From assembly GCA_041477005.1 (NCBI GenBank), contig JBGOUJ010000348.1, forward strand, positions 1 through 8,286: a stretch of DNA of 8,286 nt. Reading direction: 5' to 3'. Source of the stretch: JBGOUJ01 sp041477005. Its GTDB lineage: Bacteria > Acidobacteriota > Terriglobia > Bryobacterales > JACQDG01. The translations under genes were made by a program, and so were the position numbers. Each line of letters begins with the position of its first letter. Positions within the stretch are counted from its first letter, which is position 1. Positions 1 to 6,533 of this stretch are shown here, in pieces. Under the pieces are notes generated by a model. It searched no databases, was not told the origin of the DNA, and saw only the letters and a program-made list of their open reading frames with translations.

Positions 1-2
1 GT

Positions 3-35
3 GGCGTGGCCGCACCCGAGCCGCCTGCCGCGTAG
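3..35 (+). CDS. possible 3' end of an upstream gene (partial)
   Basis: From the left edge, frame 3 reads GVAAPEPPAA and then a TAG stop. An Ala/Pro-rich tail before a stop is a common way for a GC-rich gene to end, and most third codon positions are G or C. Ten codons cannot identify a family, and the reading could be chance. If real, it is the tail of a plus-strand gene lying left of the window. No function is proposed. Confidence 0.2.
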   Translation, partial: GVAAPEPPAA

Positions 36-323
36 CTGGACTACCCGCCGCTGGCGACGGTCCGGAACTTACCGCTCCACGCCGAGATCGTCATCCGAAC
101 CTCGATTTTGATTGGCCGGATCCGGCCGCTGGTGGGCCGGTCCTTAGACGAGGGTCAGGGGAAATTTTGGCGTTTGTAAGGTGAATCCTCGCGGCCTTCC
201 TCCGGCTCTTACCCTTGACCACCCCTTACCCGCAAGACTACGTTGGCTGGAGCGCCTTCCATCCGCAACCCGCTGACCTGCGTCGGACTGGGGGATGCCG
301 CGCTGATGGGAAAGGCAGCCAGC
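36..323. other. gene-poor leader region upstream of the membrane-protein operon
   Basis: No convincing gene was found here on either strand. Frame 3 stays open from 36 to a TAA at 177-179 with high GC at third positions, but it has no ATG or GTG start with a ribosome site and no recognised motif. A perfect 14-bp palindrome containing GGATCC lies at 114-127. An AAGG sequence followed by GTG at about 178-184 opens only a 30-codon frame. I found no clear -35/-10 pair, although the promoter for the operon starting near 324 should lie here. Confidence 0.5.
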
Positions 324-1898
324 ATGTCAGCGCGAGCGCAAGTGGCCACAACTGTAGCGCGAGTCGAGATCCCCGGTCTCGCCAAGCGACTGCTGTGCCC
401 GTCGTTCTCCGACCTGTTTTTTCTTCTGATCATTGTCTGGTCGTTCCTGGCCGGAGCCAACGGCTGGCAGCGGCTGCTTCTGGATGGAGACACCGGCATT
501 CACATCCGGGTCGGAGACTACATTCTGGCGAACCACCAGGTGCCGGCCCACGATCTGTTCTCTTTTTCCAAGCCCGGGCAGCAATGGTATGCCTTCGAGT
601 GGCTGTCGGAGGTTCTCTTCTCCTTTCTGCACGGCCGGTTCGGCTTCAAGGGAGTGGTGCTCGTCTCTGGAATCGTCATCGCCGCCACTTTCGCTGTTCT
701 CCTGCGTTACGCCATCTGGCGCGGCTCCAACAGCCTGATCGCCATGGCGCTCGTGATGATGACGGTGAACGCGACCTCGATCCACTTCCACGCCCGGCCG
801 CACATCTTCACGCTGCTGTTTCTGACGGTCGCGGTCTGGCTGCTGGCGGTCGACCGGCAAAAAAGGACTCGCGCCGTTTGGCTCCTGGTTCCCCTCACAA
901 CCCTGTGGACCAACATGCACGGCGGCTTTTTCATGTTCCTGGCGCTGCTCGGGCTGCTGGTGATCGGCTGCGCTCTGGAAGCTTACTTCCGGGGCGGCGT
1001 CGCGGCCAACCGGTGGTCGGAAACGGTTCGTTACTGCGGTCTGGGGCTGGCCTGCGGGCTCGCCTCTCTGATCAACCCGTATGGGATCCGGCTCCACTTT
1101 CACATCTTCGACATCGTGCATTCCAAGTGGGTCGCCGATTTCATCGACGAATTCAAATCCCCTTCCTTTCGCTCGGAACAACTGTTGCACTTCATGATCC
1201 TGTTGTTCCTGGGACTGGCCGTGGTTTGGCCTCTGCTGGCCAGGCGCCGCATCACGGAGACCCTCTGGGTTCTGTTTCTGGCTTACTGCTCGCTGATGTC
1301 GGTGCGGCATGTGCCCCTCTACATGCTGGTGGCGGCGCCGATCGTGGCGGTGGAGATCTCCGGGTTGTGGAACCGCTGGGCGCGGGATCAACCGAAACAC
1401 TCTGTCCCACGAATCCTGGACGATCTGGCGACGGAGGCGCAGGGGAATTTCAGATGGACCAGCATGTGGGCGCCGCTGGCTCTGCTGTTCCTGTCGGTGA
1501 CGGGATCGGTGCGGTGGCCCACCGGCTTCCCGGAAGAACTCTTTCCCGTGCAGATGATTCGAAGGCACGCCGACCGGCTGGCCTCCGCCCGTGTTTTTAC
1601 CGCCGACCAGTGGGCCGATTATTTGATCTACCTGAACTATCCCCGCCAGCGAGTCTTCCTGGACGGCCGGCACCAGTATTACGGAGAGCGGATCGCCACC
1701 GATTACATGAAACTGGGCGGCGGGCATCATACCTGGCAGACTCTGATCGACCGCTATCAGTTTGACGTGGTCTTATGCCCGGTCGATTTGCCGCTGGCGT
1801 CGTTGCTGAAATACGACGCCCGGTGGCGGATTGTCGAGGATGACGGAAAGACCATTCTTTTCGAACGGACGGCAGAGAGAGCTCAGGCCCGGTTGTGA
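324..1898 (+). CDS. polytopic membrane protein, GT-C-like, with soluble C-terminal domain
   Basis: This is a 524-residue membrane protein with roughly nine to eleven hydrophobic segments and a soluble tail. After the first helix (residues about 28-46) comes an acidic loop, DGDTGIHIR (54-62). FEWLSE follows at 91-96, HFHARPH at 154-160, TNMHGGF at 196-202, NPYG at 251-254 and RHVPLYM at 328-334. The last ~100 residues (about 423-515) are soluble and include ADQWADYLIYL and FLDGRHQYYGER. Acidic residues in the first extracytoplasmic loop of a many-helix protein recall GT-C glycosyltransferases that use polyprenyl-phosphate sugars. The overlapping GtrB-like gene downstream fits that, but the role is inferred. 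The start at ATG 324 has GGGAAAGG eight bases upstream. ATG 306, preceded by GGGGG, and TTG 243 are also in frame and possible. The family is usually annotated as hypothetical. Confidence 0.85.
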   Translation: MSARAQVATTVARVEIPGLAKRLLCPSFSDLFFLLIIVWSFLAGANGWQRLLLDGDTGIHIRVGDYILANHQVPAHDLFSFSKPGQQWYAFEWLSEVLFSFLHGRFGFKGVVLVSGIVIAATFAVLLRYAIWRGSNSLIAMALVMMTVNATSIHFHARPHIFTLLFLTVAVWLLAVDRQKRTRAVWLLVPLTTLWTNMHGGFFMFLALLGLLVIGCALEAYFRGGVAANRWSETVRYCGLGLACGLASLINPYGIRLHFHIFDIVHSKWVADFIDEFKSPSFRSEQLLHFMILLFLGLAVVWPLLARRRITETLWVLFLAYCSLMSVRHVPLYMLVAAPIVAVEISGLWNRWARDQPKHSVPRILDDLATEAQGNFRWTSMWAPLALLFLSVTGSVRWPTGFPEELFPVQMIRRHADRLASARVFTADQWADYLIYLNYPRQRVFLDGRHQYYGERIATDYMKLGGGHHTWQTLIDRYQFDVVLCPVDLPLASLLKYDARWRIVEDDGKTILFERTAERAQARL

Positions 1899-2938
1899 CC
1901 GCCATGACCCAGACCTACCATCGCCTGGTTCCCCGCGCCTACCCGGCGCTGTTGTCGATTGTCATCCCGGTCTGGAATGAACAGGAAGCCATCGTGTTCC
2001 TGAAAATGGCCCTGACGAGGTTCATCAACGAGCTGCCCTGCTCCGTGGAAGTGGTATTGGTGAATGACGGAAGCTCCGACCTCACCCTGGATTCGCTGCT
2101 CGACTGGGCCGACGCGGACAACCGGATTCGAGTGGTTAATCTGGCGCGGCATTTCGGCCACCAGCCTGCCGTCACGGCGGGTCTGGATCATTGCGGCGGG
2201 GACGCGGTGGTGTTGATGGACGCGGACCTGCAGGACCCGCCGCAGGTGATCCACGACATGCTGGTCCAATACTGCCGCGGCTACGACGTGGTCTACGGGC
2301 GCCGGGTCGGCCGCCAAGGGGACACGCGGTTCAAACGCGCCACCGCCTGGCTGTTCTACCGTCTGATGCGCGCCCTGATCTATTCCGACCTGCCGGCCGA
2401 CGCCGGGGATTTTCGATTGATCTCCCGGCGGTGCCTGGAAGCGGTATCGGCGATGCGGGAGACGCACCGCTTCCTGCGCGGGATGGTGGCCTGGGTCGGA
2501 TTTGCCCAGACCGGCGTACCCTACATCCGGCAGCCCCGGGTAAAAGGGGAAACCAAGTATCCGCTCCTGAAGATGATCCGGTTCGCGTGGACGGCGGCGA
2601 TCTCGTTTTCCCCGACTCCGCTGCGGGTGAGCTTCGCCCTCGGCGTCATGCTCGGCCTCGTCGGTATATCGCAAGGCATCAAGGCGGTCGTGTGGAACAT
2701 GCTGGGGAAATTCACGGTTCCGGGATGGACGTCGCTGATGGTCGTCATCTGCCTGATCGGCAGCGCGATCCTGATCAGCATCGGCATCCTGGGAGAGTAC
2801 ATCGGCCGGATCTTTGAAGAGATCAAAGGAAGACCGCTCTACATTGTGGCGTCCGCGACCAATGTTCCCGCCGCCAAGCAAACGCCCACCCCGGCCAGCG
2901 AAGAGGCTTCGAAATACGCCGCTTCGGCCGGACGATAG
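1895..2938 (+). CDS. GtrB/DPM1-like polyprenyl-phosphate glycosyltransferase (GT2)
   Basis: This 347-residue GT-A enzyme is predicted to move a sugar from a nucleotide sugar to undecaprenyl phosphate at the cytoplasmic face of the inner membrane. The catalytic domain shows SIVIPVWNE (21-29), VLVNDGSSD (54-62), NLARHFGHQPAVTAGLD (82-98) and the metal/nucleotide motif DADLQDPP (109-116). The region GDFRLISRRC (171-180) and RFLRGMVAWVGF (192-203) is typical of the GtrB/ArnC/DPM1 group. KGETKYPLLKM (217-227) precedes two C-terminal helices (about 244-268 and 280-303) that anchor it. The length matches the family (about 310-350). GTG 1895 overlaps the upstream TGA stop by 4 bases and has CAGG seven bases upstream, implying translational coupling. 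ATG 1904 is the alternative start. The sugar cannot be told from sequence. The C-terminal 30 residues are Ala/Pro/Thr-rich and probably unstructured. Confidence 0.93.
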   Translation: MTAMTQTYHRLVPRAYPALLSIVIPVWNEQEAIVFLKMALTRFINELPCSVEVVLVNDGSSDLTLDSLLDWADADNRIRVVNLARHFGHQPAVTAGLDHCGGDAVVLMDADLQDPPQVIHDMLVQYCRGYDVVYGRRVGRQGDTRFKRATAWLFYRLMRALIYSDLPADAGDFRLISRRCLEAVSAMRETHRFLRGMVAWVGFAQTGVPYIRQPRVKGETKYPLLKMIRFAWTAAISFSPTPLRVSFALGVMLGLVGISQGIKAVVWNMLGKFTVPGWTSLMVVICLIGSAILISIGILGEYIGRIFEEIKGRPLYIVASATNVPAAKQTPTPASEEASKYAASAGR

Positions 2939-3165
2939 GCGCTACTGGTGTTCCGGGCCGAGGCGCCGGCGATTCGTGCGCGAGGGTCTCCAGATCTGGC
3001 ATCTGTCTCCACAGCCGTTCCGAACAGTCTTCCTGGAGCGTTCCTCCCGCCCAGCGCCGGTACCAGCCCTTCAACCTACCTCGTCGAACGGGCCTCCGCC
3101 GGCGAGGTCTCGATCCGGCTACACCCGCTACACCCCCGGCCGCCGCACGCTGGATCGGCAGGGTA

Positions 3166-3171
3166 TATACT
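3166..3171 (+). promoter_or_regulatory. possible -10 box (TATACT) for the zinc-ribbon/DUF2752 pair
   Basis: TATACT follows GGGTA in an otherwise very GC-rich stretch, 89 bases before the ATG at 3260. No good -35 hexamer sits 16-18 bases upstream. The same AGGGTATA string occurs before the M48 protease gene. It is a plausible sigma-70-type element, and the leader would be about 80 nt. Confidence 0.3.
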
Positions 3172-3247
3172 AGGCGCTGCCGCAACTTGAGGTCAGGAGT
3201 GTTCGTAACGCGGTGGCGGGTCGTTGAAGACCGAAGCGGGTGGTGGC

Positions 3248-3254
3248 AAAGGAG
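3248..3254 (+). promoter_or_regulatory. ribosome binding site AAAGGAG that fixes the start at 3260
   Basis: AAAGGAG lies five bases before ATG 3260. It decides in favour of this ATG over the in-frame TTG at 3224, and the resulting protein begins directly with its first zinc knuckle (MFCQQC). Confidence 0.75.
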
Positions 3255-3259
3255 ATTAC

Positions 3260-3952
3260 ATGTTCTGTCAACAGTGCGGCGCGGCAGTGGAACCGAACGC
3301 TCCATTTTGTCCGTCCTGTGGCAAGCCTCAGCCAACCGAAGGGGTTGAGAGCGCGCCGGCCCCGGCAGAGCTTAGCGCTCCCCGGGCTGTTCAAGTGCGC
3401 ACCGGTGACTGGATCGGCCAGGGCTGGCAGCTCGTCAAGGCCGACATGGTCAATTTCATCCTAATGAGCCTGGTCCTCCTGGCTCTCAATGCTGTCCTGC
3501 CGCTTATTCTGCAGGGAGCGCTGAATGCCGGGATGTACATGGTGTGCATGAAGAAACTTGCGGGAAAACGGACGGAGTTCGGCGATCTGTTCAAGGGATT
3601 CAACTTCTTTGTTCCCACGCTGGTGGCCTCGCTGTTGATCGCTCTCTTCGTTTCCGGCGGGTTCCTGTTGTGCATCATTCCGGGGCTGGTGCTGTCCGCC
3701 ATGTATCAGTTCACGTACCTGTTCATCGTTGACCGCAAGATGGAGTTCTGGCCCGCGATGCAGGCAAGCCATGCCATCGTCAAGAACGACTATTTTGGAT
3801 TCACGCTCTTCTTGCTTGCCGTGGGACTCATTCACGTCCTGGGCGTGCTGTGCTGCCTGGTCGGGCTCCTGGTAACCATCCCGATCCAGTTCGTGGCGGT
3901 CACAGCGGCTTACCGGGACCTCGTCGGCTTTTCCCCAAGTTCTCTGGAGTGA
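3260..3952 (+). CDS. zinc-ribbon multi-span membrane protein
   Basis: This 230-residue protein starts with a short zinc ribbon of the zinc_ribbon_2 type: C3 and C6 in FCQQC, then C17 and C20 in FCPSCG. A Pro/Ala-rich linker (about 22-45) leads to a membrane domain. Its hydrophobic stretches run at about 64-97, 116-158 (probably two spans around GGFLLCIIPGLVL) and 178-216. The layout and the motifs LFKGFN and YLFIVDRKMEFWPAMQAS resemble DUF975/YciC-type membrane proteins of unknown function. The ribbon probably sits in the cytoplasm and may bind zinc or mediate protein contacts. The reading frame ends in the TGA at 3950-3952, just before the DUF2752 gene, so the two are very likely one transcript. 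The function is not known. Confidence 0.85.
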   Translation: MFCQQCGAAVEPNAPFCPSCGKPQPTEGVESAPAPAELSAPRAVQVRTGDWIGQGWQLVKADMVNFILMSLVLLALNAVLPLILQGALNAGMYMVCMKKLAGKRTEFGDLFKGFNFFVPTLVASLLIALFVSGGFLLCIIPGLVLSAMYQFTYLFIVDRKMEFWPAMQASHAIVKNDYFGFTLFLLAVGLIHVLGVLCCLVGLLVTIPIQFVAVTAAYRDLVGFSPSSLE

Positions 3953-3957
3953 TCAGC

Positions 3958-4341
3958 GTGGACCGGAATGCCTCGATCCGTCTTCTGTTCGCGGGCTCGG
4001 CGCTGGCTCTTTTTCGCTTTTGCACGCCCCCCAGTCAGCCTGCGTTCCTGCTCTGTGGGTTCCGCTGGCTCACGGGGCTGCCGTGCCCGCTATGCGGCAT
4101 GACACGGGCCCTGTGCCTGCTGGCGAAGGGAGATTGGATTCCGGCAATGCAGCTCCATGCCATGAGCCCGATGGTGTTTGCCATGCTTGCCGCAATTTTC
4201 CTGGACGGCGCAATCGGGACGTTCACTCCCTGGAACTGCCGGCGGTGGATTCCGGCGGCAGTGCGCAACAACGTCTGGAGCGGCGTCCTTGTTTTGCTCT
4301 CGAGCTACGGCGCGCTTAGAATTGCCTGGATATTGCTGTGA
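3958..4341 (+). CDS. DUF2752 family small membrane protein
   Basis: This 127-residue protein carries the DUF2752 signature CPLCGMTRALCLLAKGD in its first half, a CPxCGxTRA motif in which two cysteines may bind a metal or form a disulfide. About three hydrophobic segments are visible: residues about 6-18, about 60-85 (after the motif and the QLHAMSP turn) and about 103-127. GTG 3958 has TGGAG eight bases upstream. GTG 3949, which overlaps the preceding TGA as GTGA, is an alternative start that would imply direct coupling. The open frame continues upstream to 3850, but there it overlaps the zinc-ribbon gene and is not used. DUF2752 has no known function. Such genes are often found beside small membrane or zinc-ribbon proteins, as here. 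Confidence 0.82.
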   Translation: MDRNASIRLLFAGSALALFRFCTPPSQPAFLLCGFRWLTGLPCPLCGMTRALCLLAKGDWIPAMQLHAMSPMVFAMLAAIFLDGAIGTFTPWNCRRWIPAAVRNNVWSGVLVLLSSYGALRIAWILL

Positions 4342-4389
4342 AGACTTTCGGTGGTCTCGGCAGCCTGCATGGATCGAGATCAGCTATAT

Positions 4390-5205
4390 CTAATGCGTCA
4401 TCGCGTAAATGATGTAGTTGATGCCCAGCCGGTAGCCGAGGGCGGTGTATTTTTCCGGGTAGGGCGGGAAGTCGGCGTGCTCCCAGGAATCCCCCAGGTC
4501 CATGTTGAAGTTGATGATCACGATCAGCCGGCCCTTCTCGTCGTAGATGCCTCGCCAGTGCGGCTCGATTCCGTCCACCTCATAGATGCGGCCCGTGTAG
4601 AGATACTGCAGGCCGGGCACCTGGAAGCGCTCCGTAAGGTCGTAGAGCGTGTGAAACACCGCGTCGCTCGAGTCCAGCTCGACGATGGGCCGATCGGGGA
4701 TGATCTTGCGCAGGCCTTTCACCATGCACGCCCACTCGTAGGTGCCGTGGAAATCGTCGATCACCAGCATGCCGCCGCGGGCCAGGTACTCGCGCACCTC
4801 GTCGGCCTCTTCCGGACTGAACGTCCAGTGGCCGGGCTCCACCGCATAGAGCCAGGGATAGTTGTACAGGTTCGGATCGTTGGGCCGGATGTAATTCTCC
4901 ATCGAGTTGACGTCGATGTTGGTCAGCCGGCGGACTCCGGCCAGGAAATGGCGATCCGCTTTCGGGGAATCAATCAACCAGGATCCGGGACCCCACCGGC
5001 CTTCCTGGTTCCAGGCATAGACCATGCGGGAAAAGTAAAATTCAGCCGGCTCATCGGCGTCCGTCGGCGCCGGAAAGTATTCCCCTTCAACGGAATAGCT
5101 CCCCTTCCGGTGCTGCTGCGCGTACAGTAGCGAGAGGCCGCCGAGAGCGATCGCCACCGCCGCCAGCGCATACGGCTTCCAGCGCCTGGCGCCGAATCGC
5201 TTCAT
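4390..5205 (-). CDS. DUF4159 domain protein with N-terminal membrane anchor
   Basis: This 271-residue protein has a basic N-terminus (MKRFGARRWK) and one hydrophobic helix (about 11-29), either an uncleaved anchor or a signal peptide. The DUF4159 domain follows from about 55 to the end: EFYFSRMVYAWN (55-66), LTNIDVNS (94-101), YPWLYAVEPGHWTFS (116-130), the central LARGGMLVIDDFHG (141-154) and the ending LGYRLGINYIIYAMTH (256-271). DUF4159 is thought to have a glutamine-amidotransferase-like fold. The catalytic cysteine expected in a nucleophile elbow is not seen here, so a binding or structural role is more likely. The start is ATG 5205. It has only a weak GAAAG ribosome site, and the frame upstream of it is Arg-rich noise. 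It lies 94 bases downstream of the aminotransferase gene in the same direction. The BatA/MoxR/DUF58 neighbours often found with this family are absent. Confidence 0.85.
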   Translation of the reverse strand: MKRFGARRWKPYALAAVAIALGGLSLLYAQQHRKGSYSVEGEYFPAPTDADEPAEFYFSRMVYAWNQEGRWGPGSWLIDSPKADRHFLAGVRRLTNIDVNSMENYIRPNDPNLYNYPWLYAVEPGHWTFSPEEADEVREYLARGGMLVIDDFHGTYEWACMVKGLRKIIPDRPIVELDSSDAVFHTLYDLTERFQVPGLQYLYTGRIYEVDGIEPHWRGIYDEKGRLIVIINFNMDLGDSWEHADFPPYPEKYTALGYRLGINYIIYAMTH

Positions 5206-5250
5206 AACTTTCACGATAGCACGCGTTCTTGCGCCTGCTCGCCCACCAGT

Positions 5251-5270
5251 GGCGGCCTGGGGCGGCCTGG
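5251..5270. repeat. perfect tandem repeat, 2 x 10 bp (GGCGGCCTGG)
   Basis: GGCGGCCTGG occurs twice without a gap in the spacer between the aminotransferase stop and the DUF4159 start. It abuts the inverted repeat at 5272-5287. It may simply reflect slippage in GC-rich DNA. Confidence 0.8.
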
Positions 5271-5271
5271 G

Positions 5272-5287
5272 CCGGCGATCCCGCCGG
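5272..5287 (-). terminator. GC-rich hairpin after the aminotransferase gene (possible terminator/attenuator)
   Basis: CCGGCG and CGCCGG are separated by the 4-base loop ATCC, forming a perfect 6-bp all-GC stem that starts 13 bases after the aminotransferase stop. A competing longer-range stem joins 7-base arms that read GGCCGGC and GCCGGCC on the minus strand (about 5291-5297 and 5270-5276). No T-run follows on the minus strand, so a classical Rho-independent terminator is not supported. mRNA stabilisation or partial attenuation before the DUF4159 gene is possible. Confidence 0.35.
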
Positions 5288-5299
5288 GGCGGCCGGCCT

Positions 5300-6424
5300 T
5301 CACGCCGGCAATGCCGCCAGCAGCCGTCCCACCTCCTCGTCGCTGACGTAGAAGTGCGGCGAGGCCCGGATCCAGCCGGAGCGCGGGGCGACCGCAATGC
5401 CCTGGGCAGCCAACTGCTTAACCGCCGCCACTGAATCCACGCCCTCCTTTCGGAAGGCCACGATGCCGGAGGCTGCCTCGCCTTCCGGCCGGGTCAGCAG
5501 CTCGTAGCCCCGGGCCGTTACGCCCTCGGCGATGCACTGGGCCAGCGCAGCCACGCGCCGCCCGATCCGCTCGATGCCGACCTCCAGCAGCAACTCGATG
5601 GCGGCCAGGGCGCCGTAGCAGCCGGCGGTGTTCAGCGTGCCGCACTCGTAACGGGCGGCGCCGGGGCGCGGGGTGGGGTCACGGGACTGGTAGTCGGTCC
5701 AGCGGGCCACGCTGGTCCAGCCGAACTCGACCGGCTCGATCCGGGGGATCACGTCGGCGGCCACGTACAGGATTCCGCACCCTTCCGGGCCCAGCAGCCA
5801 CTTGTGGGCGTCCGCCGCCAGGGCGTGGATGCCGGCCTTCCGGACGTCGACTGGGAAGACGCCTAGCCCCTGGATAGCGTCCACGACAAACAGACAGCCG
5901 TGCCGGGCGCAGATCTGCCCCACTGCCTCCAGGTCGACCCGAAAGCCGCTCAGGTACTGCACAAAGCTTATGGTCAGCAGCCGGGCGCCGCGACAGAGCC
6001 GGTCCAGATCCTCCAGCGCCACCCGCCCTTCCCGCTGCGGCGCCCAGCGAACCTCGACCCCGCGTTTTTGCAAGTGTTGCCAGGGATAGCGATTGGCCGG
6101 AAATTCACCCTCTACGGCCACCATCGAGTCACCCGGCCGCCAATCCAGTCCATTGGCCACAACTAAAAGGCCCGCGGTGGTGTTTTTTATGATGGCGATC
6201 TCGCTGGCGGTGGCCCCGATCAGACGGGCGGCGGATTCCCGCAGGCCGGCATAGACCTGGCTCCAGTGGGAATGGTGGGCCACCCCGTTGCGGCAAACGT
6301 CTTCTACCGTACCTTTCATGGCGGAGGCGGCGCGGCGGCACAGAGGCGCCACGGCGGCATGGTCCATATAGACCCAATGCTCGGTAATCGGAAATTCCCG
6401 GCGGTATTGCTCCCAAAATTCCAT
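5300..6424 (-). CDS. class V PLP-dependent aminotransferase-fold protein (NifS/EgtE/epimerase-like)
   Basis: This 374-residue cytosolic fold-type I PLP enzyme shows YMDHAAVAPL near the N-terminus (19-28), NTTAG for phosphate binding (81-85), VDAIQG with D182 to the pyridine nitrogen and Q185 (181-186), and AADAHKWLLGPEGCG with the Schiff-base K208. The carboxylate-binding arginine is likely R353 in GWIRASPHFY. The length is normal for the family. The ATG at 6424 has GAGGAG (plus-strand CTCCTC 6431-6436) six bases upstream, a strong start. No cysteine sits in the C-terminal loop that carries the sulfur-accepting Cys in IscS-type desulfurases (here RPEGEAASGIVAF). A classical cysteine desulfurase is therefore unlikely. 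The enzyme could be a selenocysteine/cysteine lyase, an EgtE-like sulfoxide lyase, an isopenicillin-N-epimerase-like protein or a kynureninase relative. Neighbours give no pathway. It probably shares a transcript with DUF4159 downstream. Confidence 0.9.
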   Translation of the reverse strand: MEFWEQYRREFPITEHWVYMDHAAVAPLCRRAASAMKGTVEDVCRNGVAHHSHWSQVYAGLRESAARLIGATASEIAIIKNTTAGLLVVANGLDWRPGDSMVAVEGEFPANRYPWQHLQKRGVEVRWAPQREGRVALEDLDRLCRGARLLTISFVQYLSGFRVDLEAVGQICARHGCLFVVDAIQGLGVFPVDVRKAGIHALAADAHKWLLGPEGCGILYVAADVIPRIEPVEFGWTSVARWTDYQSRDPTPRPGAARYECGTLNTAGCYGALAAIELLLEVGIERIGRRVAALAQCIAEGVTARGYELLTRPEGEAASGIVAFRKEGVDSVAAVKQLAAQGIAVAPRSGWIRASPHFYVSDEEVGRLLAALPA

Positions 6425-6497
6425 GGCTCACTCCTCTGTAACTTCGCCGCCCGGGATGCGGTCTAAAGATTGGGCTGGCGCGTTGGACTCGAAAGGG

Positions 6498-6503
6498 TAT
6501 AAT
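6498..6503 (+). promoter_or_regulatory. -10 box TATAAT for the M48 protease gene
   Basis: This is a perfect TATAAT preceded by AAAGGG, 37 bases before the ATG at 6541. A weak TTGGGC (6470-6475) is spaced 22 bases away, too far for a standard -35, so an extended or activator-aided promoter is possible. The in-frame ATG at 6502 lies inside this box and is therefore unlikely to be the start codon. Confidence 0.5.
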
Positions 6504-6527
6504 GTACAGTAAGAAGACGACGGTGAA

Positions 6528-6533
6528 AAGGAG
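6528..6533 (+). promoter_or_regulatory. ribosome binding site AAGGAG that fixes the start at 6541
   Basis: AAGGAG sits seven bases before ATG 6541, and the protein made from that ATG starts with a clean signal peptide. The alternative ATG at 6502 would add 13 residues in front of the signal peptide and has no ribosome site. Confidence 0.8.

Larger units (their letters stand above)
2939..3259. other. gene-poor intergenic region
   Basis: This gap lies between the glycosyltransferase and the zinc-ribbon gene. The open frames on both strands are Arg/Pro-rich, lack good ribosome sites and look like noise in GC-rich DNA. I found no strong U-tailed terminator after 2938, only weak 5-6-bp stems. A 9-bp unit, GCTACACCC, is repeated twice in tandem at 3118-3135. 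The right end holds a TATACT box (3166-3171) and a strong ribosome site for the next gene. Confidence 0.5.

Noticed and set aside
327..1730. Long minus-strand open frame opposite the membrane protein
   Set aside because: It is a His/Gln/Arg-rich antisense shadow produced by GC-rich codon use. It has no motif, and the opposite strand holds the recognisable protein.
215..1765. Long plus-strand open frame overlapping the first membrane protein
   Set aside because: Its translation is Arg/Gly/Pro-rich without domains or helices, and it shadows the gene at 324-1898, which has clear membrane segments and motifs.
1883..2881. 332-codon minus-strand frame opposite the glycosyltransferase
   Set aside because: It is antisense to a gene with clear GT2 motifs. 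Its translation is low-complexity Asp/Arg/Gln-rich.
3118..3135. Tandem 9-bp repeat GCTACACCC as a possible repeat array or regulator site
   Set aside because: There are only two copies and no further units nearby. This is most likely chance or slippage.
2823..3335. 170-codon minus-strand frame across the intergenic gap
   Set aside because: It overlaps both flanking real genes, is Arg-rich, and has no convincing ribosome site or motif.
4342..4389. Terminator between the convergent DUF2752 and DUF4159 genes
   Set aside because: The 48 bases show no stem longer than a few base pairs and no T-run. Only the short palindrome GATCGAGATC-like stretch is seen.
4351..5130. 259-codon plus-strand frame over the DUF4159 gene
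   Set aside because: It is an antisense shadow of the DUF4159 gene, which carries family motifs on the minus strand.
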